Source: Amyelois transitella (taxonomy: Eukaryota; Arthropoda; Insecta; Lepidoptera; Pyralidae). From it: a stretch of DNA of 64,000 bases. The position numbers and the translations under genes are program-made. Under the pieces are notes generated by a model. It worked only from the letters and a program-made list of their open reading frames with translations, had not been told where the DNA came from and did no database searches. Below are positions 49,140-59,550 of this stretch, piece by piece; the stretch's first letter is position 1; every line of letters starts with the position of its first letter. Where the stretch lies: NCBI RefSeq assembly GCF_032362555.1, contig NC_083536.1:2108001-2172000 (forward strand), given 5' to 3'.

Positions 49140-51321
49140 ATACATACATACATACATAAAATCACGCCTCTTTCCCGGAGGGGTAGGCAGAGACTACCTC
49201 TTTCCACTTGCCACGATCTCTGCATACTTCTTTCGCTTCGTCCACATTCATAACTCTCTTCATACAAGCTCGGCGGTTTCGGGTACTTTTGACCTGACCC
49301 TTTACCAGGACGTCCTTAATTTGATCAAGATACGTTCGTCTAGGTCTTCCCACTCCGACCTTTCCCTCCACACTCTCCTTGTATATCTGCTTAGTCAACC
49401 TGCTTTCATTCATCCTCTCCACATGACCGAACCATCTTAACATACCCTTTTCTATTCCTGTAACTACATCTTCTTTCACATCACAACATTCCCTTATCAC
49501 GCTGTTCCTTATCCTGTCACTCAATTTCACACCCATCATACTCCTTAACGCTCTCATTTCCACTGCATTTATTCTGCTTTCATGCTTCTTTTGCCATACC
49601 CAACTTTCACTCCCATACATAATGTCGGGACCAACACGCCCCTGTGCACAGCCAGTCGAGCCTTTTTGGATAGTTTCTGACTGCTCATAAAGGCATGCAA
49701 AGCTCCATTCACCATGTTCCCCGCGTTCACTCTCCTTTCAATATCACTATCATACTTGCCATCTGATGTAAACTTTGATCCTAGATATACAAACTCTTTC
49801 ACTTGCTCCACTTTTTCTCCTCCAATCAAAATATTACATGCTGTCATTTCTTTCTCCATTTCAAAAACCAGTGTTTTAGTTTTACTTACGTTCACTTTCA
49901 TTCCTTTCTCTTTTAAAGCTTCATGCATACAGTTTACCATCTCCTGTAACTCCTCCGCTGATGACGCCAGTATAACCTGATCGTCGGCATAGAGCAGACA
50001 TTTGACGAGTAACTCATTCATCCTTAATCCACTTTTAGACTCTTTCAAATCTGTCAAACAGCTATCCATAAATAGGTTGAACAGCCACGGTGACGCAACA
50101 CATCCTTGCCTAACGCCTTTCTCAATCTTAAACCACTCAGTGTGCGCTCCGTTTATCCTGACACAAGCACTCGAATCCTCATATAAGGATTTCAGTGCTC
50201 GTATCAAGAGACTGCTCACCCCATGCATAGAAAGTGCTGACCACAATTCATTCCTCTCAACTCTGTCATAGGCCTTTTCCAGATCTACGAATGTGCAATA
50301 GACTTTTTGACTCTTGGTCAAAAACTTTTCGGCTATGCACCGCAAGGAAAAGACCTGATCAGTACATCCCATTCCCTTTCGAAATCCCGCTTGAGCATCC
50401 CATATTTTGTCATCAGTTTCATTCCTGACTCTATTAATCAATACCTTAGCATACAATTTGCCGACGACGCTAAGCAGGCTTATACCACGATAATTTTTGC
50501 AGTCCAGCTGTGACCCTTTTCCTTTGTAAAGTGGCACGATAACAGCCTTACACCAATCTTTTGGTACTCGGCCGCTTCTCCAACACAAATTGAAAAGACA
50601 GTACAACTGACTAGCTACTACGCCTTTTCCTGCTTTAAGCATCTCGACCGACACTCTATCACACCCAGCAGCCTTTCCCGCTTTCATACTCTTAAGTGCT
50701 TCCACAATTTCGAACATTTCAATTTCGCCTTCCATCTCATTCTCTTTTTCTTCGCTATAGCAGAAATCTTTCTTATTTCCTTCCTTTTTTTCAAATAAAC
50801 TTTCAAAATAGTCCTTCCATATCTTTAGTACACATTCTTCTCCTTTCACAACGCTACCATCCTGGCATCTGATCCTAGTCAGCTCTCTGGTTATAGTATT
50901 TCCTCGGGCTGACCTTACGGATTTCCAGAATACTTTCAGATTTGACTGAAAGTCTTCTGATAGCCTTTTATCAAAATCCTCTTTATACTCTTCTTTCTTT
51001 CTAATCACAGCTTTCTTAACCAAATCTTTCATTTTCTTATATTCCTTACGTGATTCATTCACATCTTCATCTATAACCTCTTGCATTCTTAAGTTAGCTT
51101 TTGCTGCTAACAAATCCAGCCATGCTTTCTTCTTTAATCGCACAAGTTCTTGCACATCTTTACTCATCCACGCATTTTTGTGATTTTTTCCTTTCCTTCT
51201 TCTACTTTCACCACACACTTCAACAGCTACTTTCACAATTCTTTCTTTAAATTCCTTCCATCCATCTTCAATATCGCTCATTTCCTCTAAATCTTCAAAT
51301 TCAAATTTCATATAAATTCAA
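49140..51321 (-). mobile_element. RTE LINE copy 2 (RTE2), 5' truncated
   Basis: Tail (GTAT)n reads as CATACATACATA at 49,140-49,156. A 13-bp duplication TCCATAATTCTAC is at 49,127-49,139 and 51,322-51,334. It begins inside the endonuclease-RT linker, so the endonuclease is missing. Inserted in gypsy4 env. Sequence almost the same as RTE1. Confidence 0.93.
49162..51311 (-). pseudogene. RTE2 reverse transcriptase
   Basis: From 51,311: DIEDGWKEFKERIVKVAVEV, the RT blocks as in RTE1 (CDRVSVEML, CKNYRGISLLSVVGKLYAK, TFVDLEKAYDRV, LLYADDQVILAS). Near 49,622 one base is missing relative to RTE1 and the reading shifts; the C-terminal part (SWVWQKKHESRINAVEMRAL to YPSGKEA) continues to 49,162. Compared with RTE1 only scattered residues differ. 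It cannot act by itself. Confidence 0.92.
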
Positions 51322-52133
51322 TCCATAATTCTACTAGATCCATATAAATTCCGTAATTTATCTATTAGTTCATGTAAAGATTTTAGACTTAAAATAGAGT
51401 GGTGCATGGTGCGGGCTCTTATAAAAGCTAAAACGTTTTGCAACTTAACTAGCTCTTGTGCAATATAATCAACGTTATCTCCTAAAATAAGAAACATTTG
51501 TGCTAGATGTGCATATTTAACTAAATCGTTATCCCTAGTGGCATCCGATTGACTAATCTTAGAAAAAAGTTCGTCTATCCTATTCTGATTACTAGTTATA
51601 CTGTCTATTATTTTACCATAACGGGCCATCCAGTCCTTAGTAAGGCTGTCATGACTATTGTATTCCATAGCAATTTTATTCTCATTGTCTTCTAGAACTT
51701 TAATAGCTTTGTTATATCGTAAAGCATCAGTATAATCTAAGTTACCGGTGATGCTTTTCACCACAGATCCAAGCCCATCAATTAGTCCTCTTTTTACGCG
51801 GTTAGTTTCAAATGTTTCTAACTGATCAGAGACACTTTGAAGCTTATTTCTTAAATAAATGACATGAGGCTAAAATAACGATAGGGTTTTGTTATTTAGT
51901 TCAGGACTCATACTAGTTATCTGACTCTTTACTGAATTTACTTTTTCTTGTAATTCTAGAAGATTTATGCTCTGAATAAAAGAATGATGATGAGATGTTA
52001 GCTTAGTGGGACCCAACTTGAAGGGCAGTATACCGGGGCTACCTCCGAGGTTTTCAAGTTTTATCTCCTGTGTGAGGGCTGTGCGAAGAAGAAGCACCTG
52101 AAGCATCAGGAGGATCCTGCAACAAATTTGCAC
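51322..52133 (-). pseudogene. Gypsy4 env, N-terminal part
   Basis: ATG 52,133 overlaps the integrase end by 80 bases, as in errantiviruses where env is made from a spliced RNA. A signal-peptide-like start (ILLMLQVLLLRTALT) is followed by an ectodomain, a TAG near 51,870, then a furin-type site RVKR (51,789-51,800) and the hydrophobic GLIDGLGSVVKSITG segment expected of a fusion peptide, resembling the baculovirus F-protein type. It reaches YGSSRIMD and is cut by RTE2. Defective by the stop and the insertion. Confidence 0.82.
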
Positions 52134-53189
52134 TCCTTGGTACTCTTTTCAATCTAGATTTAGCAACGGGACCACTTTTCTTACGGGTATATATATGAAT
52201 AGGAAGATTAGTCATGACTTTGTCAAGTGTATAGCGTGGGGCCAGTTTTTGTCTAGACGCCATCGGATTTTTCACAAAAATCTGCTGGTCTGGGGAATAA
52301 TTGACTTCTGCTTCACGGGATTTATTATGTCTATTAGTTATCTCTGCGCGAGATGAGACACCAGCTTCATGAATTAAATCATAGACTATCTTCATTCTAT
52401 TCTTATGATTGGTAATGTATTGTTGTAACAAATGAGCAGATAGATCGATGTTAATAGGGTCTCGAGGGTCAAAGTGCCCAGTGATTAACTCTATTGGTTT
52501 ACATTTAGTAAAACTATGTATACTATGGTTGTAACCTAGAAGGGCGTATGGCATTAAATTAATAGTAGATTCATTATTATGCTGGATTTTTAAAATACGG
52601 AGATGTTCAAGGATTGTTGAGTGGAACCTTTCCACTATACCATTTTCATTTGGAGTATGGGGTGCTATCCTATGATGCTGAATTTTATGAAGTTTTACAA
52701 ATTCTGAAAGTAACTGATTTGTGAATTCCGGCCCATTATCAGAAACTAGTGTTATAGGTTTACCATGGTGAGTAGAAAACTTTAGTAATGCTTGAACTAC
52801 GCTTACCGCAGTACCATCTCTCAAGTAATAGACCTTATACATATTTGGAAAAGGCGTCTATTATCGTCATAAATTTTTCATTTTGTATAGATAAAAGATC
52901 TACGTGAACTAATTCAAAAGGTTTGCTAGCAGGTGTGACTACTTAGCTTGCCTACATATCCACACCACATCATTAATAAATTTAGTTATGTGTTCGCGCA
53001 TTTTTGGCCAATAGTACTTGTGAGATAGTGCTAAATAGCATTCGTTTATACCGTGATGGTTCGTCTTTCCATCATGGTATTTACTGATAATTTCTTGTTG
53101 CTTAAGTTATTCTCTAACATTCTCTTCTTCTCTTTTAGCTAAAACAAAGTTCATAGCTGATTTTTTGAAGGTATTTTGTATTATAGGTA
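52054..53189 (-). pseudogene. Gypsy4 integrase
   Basis: The N-terminal finger (NHHGINECYLALSHKYYW, ITKFIND, then WICRQAK) lies at about 52,930-53,090 in shifted frames. From 52,842 an open frame holds TLVSDNGPEFTN (Asp), NENGIVERFHSTI (Glu), ALLGYNHSIHSFTKCKPIEL and a C-terminal basic region (ARKKSGPVAKSRL-like) ending at 52,054 under the env start. The first Asp region near 52,870 is damaged. At least two frame changes. Confidence 0.83.
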
Positions 53190-54518
53190 TTATAGAATAC
53201 ATAGCCGTAGGTGGATGAATATGCCAGTTTTAATTTTAGGGTGAACGTATTCACGTATAGCGTTTATGACATCATCCTGAAGGTTAAACTCTGAAATTTG
53301 TATAGAAAATCTAGAATGCGTATCAAATGGTTTGGTAGCGACTGTTTTACCTTTAATATTGTTAACCACAGTAAGAACCATTTGTCTAGTGAATTTATTT
53401 AAGGGGTCATCTGTGATCGGGACTTTCAAGATGGGAGCTTCTGCATCTGTATGAGCTGTGAGAGTTTCGGAACCAGCAATTTCCGGTACTGTTACTGTAT
53501 CAGGTCCATCGAGAGGGTCTTGTTCCGATGGGTTTACAGCTATTGAGCTAGCGATCTCATTATTAATCTCAACGCGAGATAATGCATCTGCGTTAGTGTT
53601 GCGTGTTCCTGGTTTATATGCAACTGTGAAATCGTATTCACTCAATTTTAAACGCCATCTTGTAAGTCTCGAGTTGGGCTCTTTTAGATTCATTACCCAT
53701 TGTAAAGGCTTATGATCAGTTAAAATTTTAAATTTTCGTCCAAATAGATAAGGTCTAAAATACTTAGTTGCCCAAACTATAGCCAATAGTTCTTTTTCTA
53801 TAGTACTGTAATTTAGTTCACTTGAGTTCAATGTGCGTGAAGCATATGAAATTAGTTTATCGGACCCTATTGGGCCTTGTGATAGAATCGCGCCTATTGC
53901 GACATTAGAGGCATCAGTCGTTAGCAAGAATTCCTTATTAAAATCGGGGTACTGAAGAATGGGGTCATTTGTTAAAAGGGTTTTACAGTGTTCAAAACAA
54001 CGTGTATAATTTTGATCTAAAGTAATTTTGCTACCTTTTTTTAGGCACTGAGTTAGGGGCTTTGTGACACGAGCAAAATCAGGGATGAATTTCCTATAAT
54101 ACCCTAGTAAACCGAGAAAACGCTTGATTTCAGTAGTAGTCTTAGGCAAGGGATATTTAGCTATGGCTTCTATTTTACTAGGATTAGGTTTCACACCATC
54201 TGCGCTAATAACATGACCAAGAAACTCAGTCTCCAACTTCAAAAATTCGGACTTGTCAAGCTGAATTTTGAAATTAGAGTCTCGTAGTTTTTTGAACACT
54301 TTTTCTAGATTTACCATGTGCTCCTGGAGGGAAGTACTATACACTATTATATCATCTAAATATACTAGGCACACATCGTTTTGAAGATCTCTGAGCACAT
54401 TATCCATCACCCTTTGAAAGGTTGATGGCGAATTTTTCAATCCCATGGGCATCCTCAAGAATTCGTAATGCCCATTTTCAACGTTAAATGCAGTTTTATG
54501 GATATCCTGAGGGTTCAT
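53190..54518 (-). pseudogene. Gypsy4 RT palm to RNase H
   Basis: Begins MNPQDIHKTAFNVENGHYEF, RMPMGLKNSPSTFQRVMD, VCLVYLDDIIVYS (YLDD), FLGHVISADGVKPNPSK, EIKRFLGLLGYYRKFIPDFA, then RNase H (EFLLTTDASNVAIGAILSQG, YSTIEKELLAIVWATKYFRP, ILTDHKPLQWVMN). It ends near 53,190 after a linker (VHPKIKTGIFI). It is out of phase with the upstream RT frame by a one-base shift at about 54,520. Confidence 0.9.
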
Positions 54519-55672
54519 TTCAACTGGTTAAAACCACTAGCCAAATCTAAGGTAGTAAAATATTGGCACTTGCCTAGCTTATCCAATACATCGGTTATAT
54601 TTGGGATAGGGTACTTGTCATCAATTGTTTTCTCGTTAACTTTCCTGAAATCTACTACTAATCGCCATTTGGTCTTGCCTGAAGCATCGGCCTTTTTGGG
54701 AACGACCCAAATGGGTGAGCTCCAAGCGGACTCAGATGGACGTATGATATTCTGCTCTAACATTTTAGTTATCTGATCTTTAACTTCTTGTCTATGCACA
54801 AAGGGATATCTATAACTCTTAGTATATACAGGAGCCTCATCCGTGGTTTTAATGCTGTGTTTTATCTTATTAGTGAACGTTAAAGGTTCACCTTCTAGGT
54901 AGAATACATCGGCATAACGCTCACAAAACGCTCTTAAATTAGCTAGTTCTTCAGGATTTAAATGTTCAGTACGGAGTTTAGGTAAAACTAGTTCGGCGCG
55001 TTTAGCTATTTCAGTATAATCGTTACTAGTAAACTCAACATTAAATAATTCTATTGACACGGGACGATCCATAGAGAAAATGACGTCATTACCTGTTGGA
55101 TTAGTGACCTCAACCCAACCACGACTGTCTTTTACTTCAGTTAAGCAATCCGATATTAAACAGTTACACATAGTTTGGTTAGACACTAATACATCACCAT
55201 CTTTGGCGTTAATTGGTACTCTTACTAATTTTGAAGACTGAGCCAGGATTATATCCTCATAAAGATTAACATTACGCGAATCATATAATTTTATAGGTAT
55301 ATTAGCATTCTTAGTAGATAATATATTGTTCTTTAAATCTATATTAGACTCCCAACTATTAAGTAAATCTAGTCCTATAAGGCCGTCAAAGAATTGATGG
55401 AAGTCGTAAACAAATAGAGTAATGTTATCTTGTTCATTAAATTCCGAAAAACATGGTAATGTAATGGAATAGTTATTTTTACTAGTCGCATGAATACTGG
55501 TCACTTCGAAAGGTTCATAGTTTAATGGGATGTTGCCAAAATACTTTTCTATCGCTAAAGGACTTATAAAAGATTGATTAGCACCAGTGTCTATTAGTAA
55601 TTTAAGTGGGGGTTCATTAATCTGGACATAAGCAAGTTGCCTTTGGGTTTGGAGATTAACTTCTATTTTGGC
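54519..55672 (-). pseudogene. Gypsy4 protease and RT N-terminal half
   Basis: Open from about 55,672, in the -1 frame relative to gag with an overlap at its stop, as expected for -1 frameshift expression. Protease: LKLLIDTGANQSFISPLA (DTG). Linker: FFDGLIGLDLLNSWESNIDL. RT: HRQEVKDQITKMLEQNIIRP, SSPIWVVPKKADASGKTKW, RLVVDFRKVNEKTI, YFTTLDLASGFNQL (Asp). It then meets TGA at the one-base shift. Confidence 0.88.
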
Positions 55673-57054
55673 TTTTCGGATTTGGGGACCTTCGGAAAAT
55701 TTTCATCATTTGCAGAAATCGGATTAGAGCTTATTTCTTCGACAATGGTAGATTCGGCATAGTTAGGGTGTTCATAATTATCGGCAAGGTAATATTCAGG
55801 CTGATACTCGTAATCATTGTACATAGCATCATAGTAATAGTCATTGTTATAGAGTTGTTCATAATCTAAGACATCAAACGCATTATCAAATTCATTGAAA
55901 TTGACTTCACGAGACTTGAAATAATTTGAGGGTGGCGGATTACCTGATTTACGCCAGTCATGCCCTGATGATGGTAATGGTTTAGTGGCAAAGTGACTGA
56001 CTCCACTCATAGGACGCGGAAAGTTATTAGCATTAGATTGCTGTGGTTGCGGTTTAGGGGGCAACCGGAACATATTACTCTGGGCCCTATAATTTGGAGG
56101 GGGCGCGCGAAAAATCTGTTAAGTACGGCTAGGACCAGCAAAGGGAGTTTGATTAGGCCTCCAGCCCTGAAACTGATATGAAGGCGGGACCTGCCTTGAT
56201 GGACCGGGCGCATTAAACGGATTATTTTGTTGTTTAGGCATTTGAAATCCTTGGTTTCCAATAGGTTTAGGCATAGTAAAATTATTCAAAGGTAAATTGA
56301 ATTGTCTAGGCTGGTGTGATTGCCAATCATTCTTACTAAGACCTCCTGAGTTGCGCTGTTGTAAATAGAGAGTATTAAGCTCATCCTGAACAAACTCTAA
56401 TGCTTTCTCCATGCTCTCAGGTCTCATGCAACGAATTCTAGCTCCTAATGGATCTTTAAGGCCTCGTAAATAACACTGGAGAGTTAGTTTTTGATATAAT
56501 TTACGCTTAGCTTCAATAGTAGTCTCGATAGTTTCATGTAGATTTATGTAGGTCATTATAGTACTAAAGAGGCTTTGGCAACGCTCATAAAATTCTTGGG
56601 GACTGCTTGACCCTTGAGTCTGTAGTGATAAGTCATTGTAAAGGGCTGTTTCATCGCGATGGTCTGCAAAGTTATTAATAAGAGCTTGTCTAATGCTACT
56701 CCAATTTTCTGGTATGCCACTAGAGTTAATAAGCCTAGCAGCTTGTTATGTGACTTTATTTAATATTCCATTGATAAGCGCTGAGTTCGTTAGCTCATGA
56801 CCGGGCGCTACACTAAAATATTTAACTACTAGTTGATCGCATAAGTTAAGAAATCGTGTAAGTATGTATGGATTTCCATCAAATTCTGGTAATAACCTCA
56901 AGGATTTATAAATAATATCTACTCCGTCATTAGCCATGGTTTCACTAATATTAATATTCCTATGCCCGTCTAGCAAATTTATTCTATTAGCACTTCTCCT
57001 ACTAGGACTAACACTTCTAGATTCGCGAGGATGAAAGATGTTTGAACCGGGCAT
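55663..57054 (-). pseudogene. Gypsy4 gag
   Basis: Capsid/nucleocapsid precursor, starting at ATG 57,054 (MPGSNIFHPRESRSVSPSRR). Capsid-like helices: LRLLPEFDGNPYILTRFLNL, a TAA after NGILNKVT (56,746), WSSIRQALINNFADHRDETA, SSSPQEFYERCQSLFSTIM, QKLTLQCYLRGLKDPLGARI. Then a Gln/Asn/Pro-rich tail with a second TAA (56,119) and an acidic Tyr-rich stretch (YEQLYNNDYYYDAMYNDYEY). No Cys knuckle, as in errantivirus gag. It ends at 55,663. Confidence 0.85.
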
Positions 57055-57336
57055 TAAACGATAGCATATAATTATATATAAGGAAACTAAAGCGTAAAAC
57101 TACACACATAAAATATAAAAGGATTATTCTATGGGATAATCTATTAGGAATAGGAATTAGCAAATACTTGAAAGATTCAAAGTACTTACAGCATGATTCT
57201 GGTATCTTTGATGATCGATGTCTGGATCACTGCAGCTTTTTCCCGCACGTAGATATCAAAGTCACGCAGCGGCTATGCGGAGCCGACAGGATTCGATTTT
57301 AGAGTCCTTTCGCGCCACGCACTGCGTATATTTTGA
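57055..57336 (-). other. Gypsy4 5' leader
   Basis: Untranslated leader between the primer-binding site and gag ATG. No frame. It would hold packaging signals and the env splice donor; none can be assigned by eye. Confidence 0.5.
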
Positions 57337-57355
57337 CTATCCTACCGACTGCGCC
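57337..57355 (-). promoter_or_regulatory. Gypsy4 primer-binding site
   Basis: Directly inside the 5' LTR the element strand reads (T)GGCGCAGTCGGTAGGATAG, starting with TGG shared with the LTR end. It has the form I remember for the serine-tRNA site of 17.6/297 elements; unverified. Confidence 0.75.
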
Positions 57356-57646
57356 AATTAAGCGGGTTATAGCCGCAGTTTTCAAAAAAAACCAAAATCT
57401 TTTAAACTATTTAATAATGAACTAAAGAATTACATATATTAATTTAAATATTACTACAATGTTAAAATATAACAATACAAGTGAGACCGAACCGATGTGA
57501 GGATACGGAATGAGTTCTCTGAAGTTGCCGGGCGGTCGGACGATGGACGTTGCGCAACCCGTTCCCATGCAGCGACAACGGTGGCCGGAGTACTCGGAAC
57601 CGCGGGTGCTGCGTCATGACTTCACATAGTTGAAGTGTTCGTGACA
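57356..57646 (-). repeat. Gypsy4 5' LTR
   Basis: 291 bp, partner of 47,890-48,181. Followed on the right by TGTG and the SINE body. Confidence 0.93.
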
Positions 57647-57917
57647 TGTGTATTTGTATTGGTGCCGTGTGGTTCCCGGCATCAATACAAATAAGAATAG
57701 GACCACTCCATCTCTTTCCCGTGGATGTCGTTAAAGGCGACTAAGGGATAGGCTTATAAATTTGGGATTCTTCTTTTAGGCGATGGGCTGGCAACCTGTC
57801 ACTATTTGAATCTCAATTCTATCATTAAGCCAAATAGCTGAACGTGGCCATTTAGTCTTCAAGACTGTTGGCTCTGTCTACCCCGCATGGGATATGGACG
57901 TGACCATATGTATGTAT

Positions 57918-58331
57918 GAAGATCCAGTGTCCACTAGGAAGCATAATGGCTTCTCATTAAAATTAGTTTTTAAGATAACGTGAGGCAATGAAATTCGATA
58001 GTTTATATTATTCATCGTGTGAACCTCACGAGAGTAACCCCCAGAAAAAGAACTCGAGTTTTTACGAGATAGTAGGTTACATTTAGAATCCTCTTTGGGA
58101 ATTGAAAAGTTATCTAATTTATTTTTATTTAAGTAATTAGAAACCTGTGTTGAATAAAATTTAGGAAAACTAGGCATACGATGTTCTTTACTAATAATTT
58201 GAGACTGAGTAGGCGCAAAACAAACCTGTGCAACCTTGAATTGACCACAGGTGCTACCTTTATTTAAAAACTCAGTGGGTAAAGACCTTTGGTTTCGTAT
58301 TTAATCTGTGGTTGGACATTTCCTTTTTGAA
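57918..58331 (-). pseudogene. Gypsy3 gag end and protease start
   Basis: From about 58,260: CGQFKVAQVCFAPTQ, then an open frame MPSFPKFYSTQVSNYLNKNK, NINYRISLPHVILKTNFNEK, CFLVDTGSS, where the SINE enters. The Asp protease motif DTGSS continues at 47,873. Upstream gag is lost at about 58,320 where the BEL2 LTR starts. Confidence 0.78.
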
Positions 58332-58571
58332 TGTTGAGGGCGCCACCGGACTAATGTGTGGTAGAAAGTATCAGTTTTAGCCACCGAGAGAAAAAGTGGC
58401 GCTAGAGTAGTCTGCTTCAAGCGCGCTCGCAATCACAATCGAAACTTTTAATAAATTTTGTTTTAAGTGTTTTTGGACAGAGTTGTGTGTGTGGTATATC
58501 TTCAATTACCCGGAGGCCTCCGTGAGGAACTGGGAAATCTGCCGTGCAGAGGAAAGGTGAGTCGTACTCAA
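58332..58571 (+). repeat. Probable BEL2 5' LTR
   Basis: Starts TGTTGAGGGCGCCACC; contains AATAAA (58,452) and ends near AATTTCA. A TGGGGATTTGTCC stretch after it could be a decayed primer-binding site. It precedes a Bel/Pao gag. No second copy is in the window, so the ends are tentative. Confidence 0.4.
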
Positions 58572-58608
58572 ATTTCATTGGGGATTTGTCCAACCCGGGC
58601 AACCACGA

Positions 58609-59544
58609 GTTTGTTTTGTTTGTTTGTTTGTTTAAACGCGCTAATCTCAGAAACTACTGAACCGATTTGAATAATTCTTTCACTGTTAGATAGTCTATTT
58701 ATCGAGGAAGGCTATAGGCTACATTTTATCTCGGATTTCCTATGGGAAACGTCAACAATGCAGGTGAAAGTTGAATGAGTCGGCCATCTGCGAGCTTTTT
58801 TGCCACAAAAAAGTCCGCGAAAGCATATATCTATCTTTTAAGGTTTACTTACAATAACCACTTTTATGTTCATTTTTTAAGATTATTTTTTCATTATAAA
58901 CATAAGTTATTTTGAAACCAATTTTCTTTCCTTATCCAAATAAATATGTTTATTACTTTCGGCTTTTCATGTAGACTAAAATTGCCATTTACAGTATATA
59001 AATCAGACAAATAGGTTTTGAGACATAGTCGTTATGAGCAATTTGCAGCGAAATATTTAATACGGCGTACCAGCGTTCTTTCTAATACGCGTGACCGCCT
59101 GACCGCCCCGCCTCAAATCAAATCTAAATCCAGCAGTGAAAATCGTATTAAAATCGGAGCAGTGGTTTTGGAGATACATACATGCTAACACAATTGTATA
59201 CTGCAGCGCATCCTGGTGATTTGTAACCGTAACACCTATCTAAGAACATGCACCAATCAAATCTAAATCCAGTAGTGAAAACCGCATTAAAATCGGACCA
59301 GTAGTTTTGGAGATATATGCTAACATTGGTTTGCACAAACAAACACACAAACGCACAACCTCTCACCCTAAACGCATATATACGGTCTCCGTTCGGTCGA
59401 GGGTAATGATGTGGGCCAAGTCGTCGCCAAGTCGCATAACAATTAGCAGCTATAATTGATAAAGCCGAGGAGGATGTTTTCAAAAATAAATATGATGCCC
59501 AAAATAACTATTCCACGCGGACGAAGTCGCGGGCACAGCTAGTA
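58609..59544 (-). mobile_element. Retroposon(s) in BEL2 leader
   Basis: The right edge, read in reverse, is ACTAGCTGTGCCCGCGACTT (same head as 30,257) and the left edge is a (AAAC)n-type tail. Inside, a plus-oriented piece contains AAATCTAAATCCAG twice (59,117 and 59,263), each followed by TTAAAATCGGA and GTTTTGGAGATA. So at least two retroposon fragments are nested. Not coding. Confidence 0.55.
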
Positions 59545-59550
59545 TATGAT

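Larger units (their letters stand above)
47890..57646 (-). mobile_element. Errantivirus-type Gypsy element gypsy4 with env
   Basis: Complete minus-strand element: 292- and 291-bp LTRs, TGTG on both sides (47,886-47,889; 57,647-57,650), PBS, gag, protease, RT, RNase H, integrase, env, PPT. This gene order with a third ORF is that of insect errantiviruses (gypsy/17.6 group). RTE2 splits env. Gag has two stops, pol at least two shifts and env one stop, so it is defective. The LTRs differ by two substitutions and one indel. Confidence 0.93.
47874..57917 (+). mobile_element. SINE copy 2, split by gypsy4
   Basis: Body at 57,651-57,917 (GTGCCGTGTGGTTCCCGGCA...GTATGTATG), head piece at 47,874-47,889. 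A 12-bp target duplication GAAGATCCAGTG is at 47,862-47,873 and 57,918-57,929. The head TATTTGTATTGGTG is present on both sides of gypsy4, so the SINE probably already had a tandemly doubled head. Inserted in the gypsy3 protease. Confidence 0.8.

Noticed and set aside
49569..51311. RTE2 plus-strand open frames (for example 49,714-50,513)
   Set aside because: They are antisense shadows of the RT gene, and the same shadows occur opposite RTE1.
56119..56748. Both gypsy4 gag stops (TAA-CAA, TAA-CAG) as programmed readthrough
   Set aside because: Two sites in one gag and further lesions in pol and env make simple decay more likely; TAA is also the least leaky stop.
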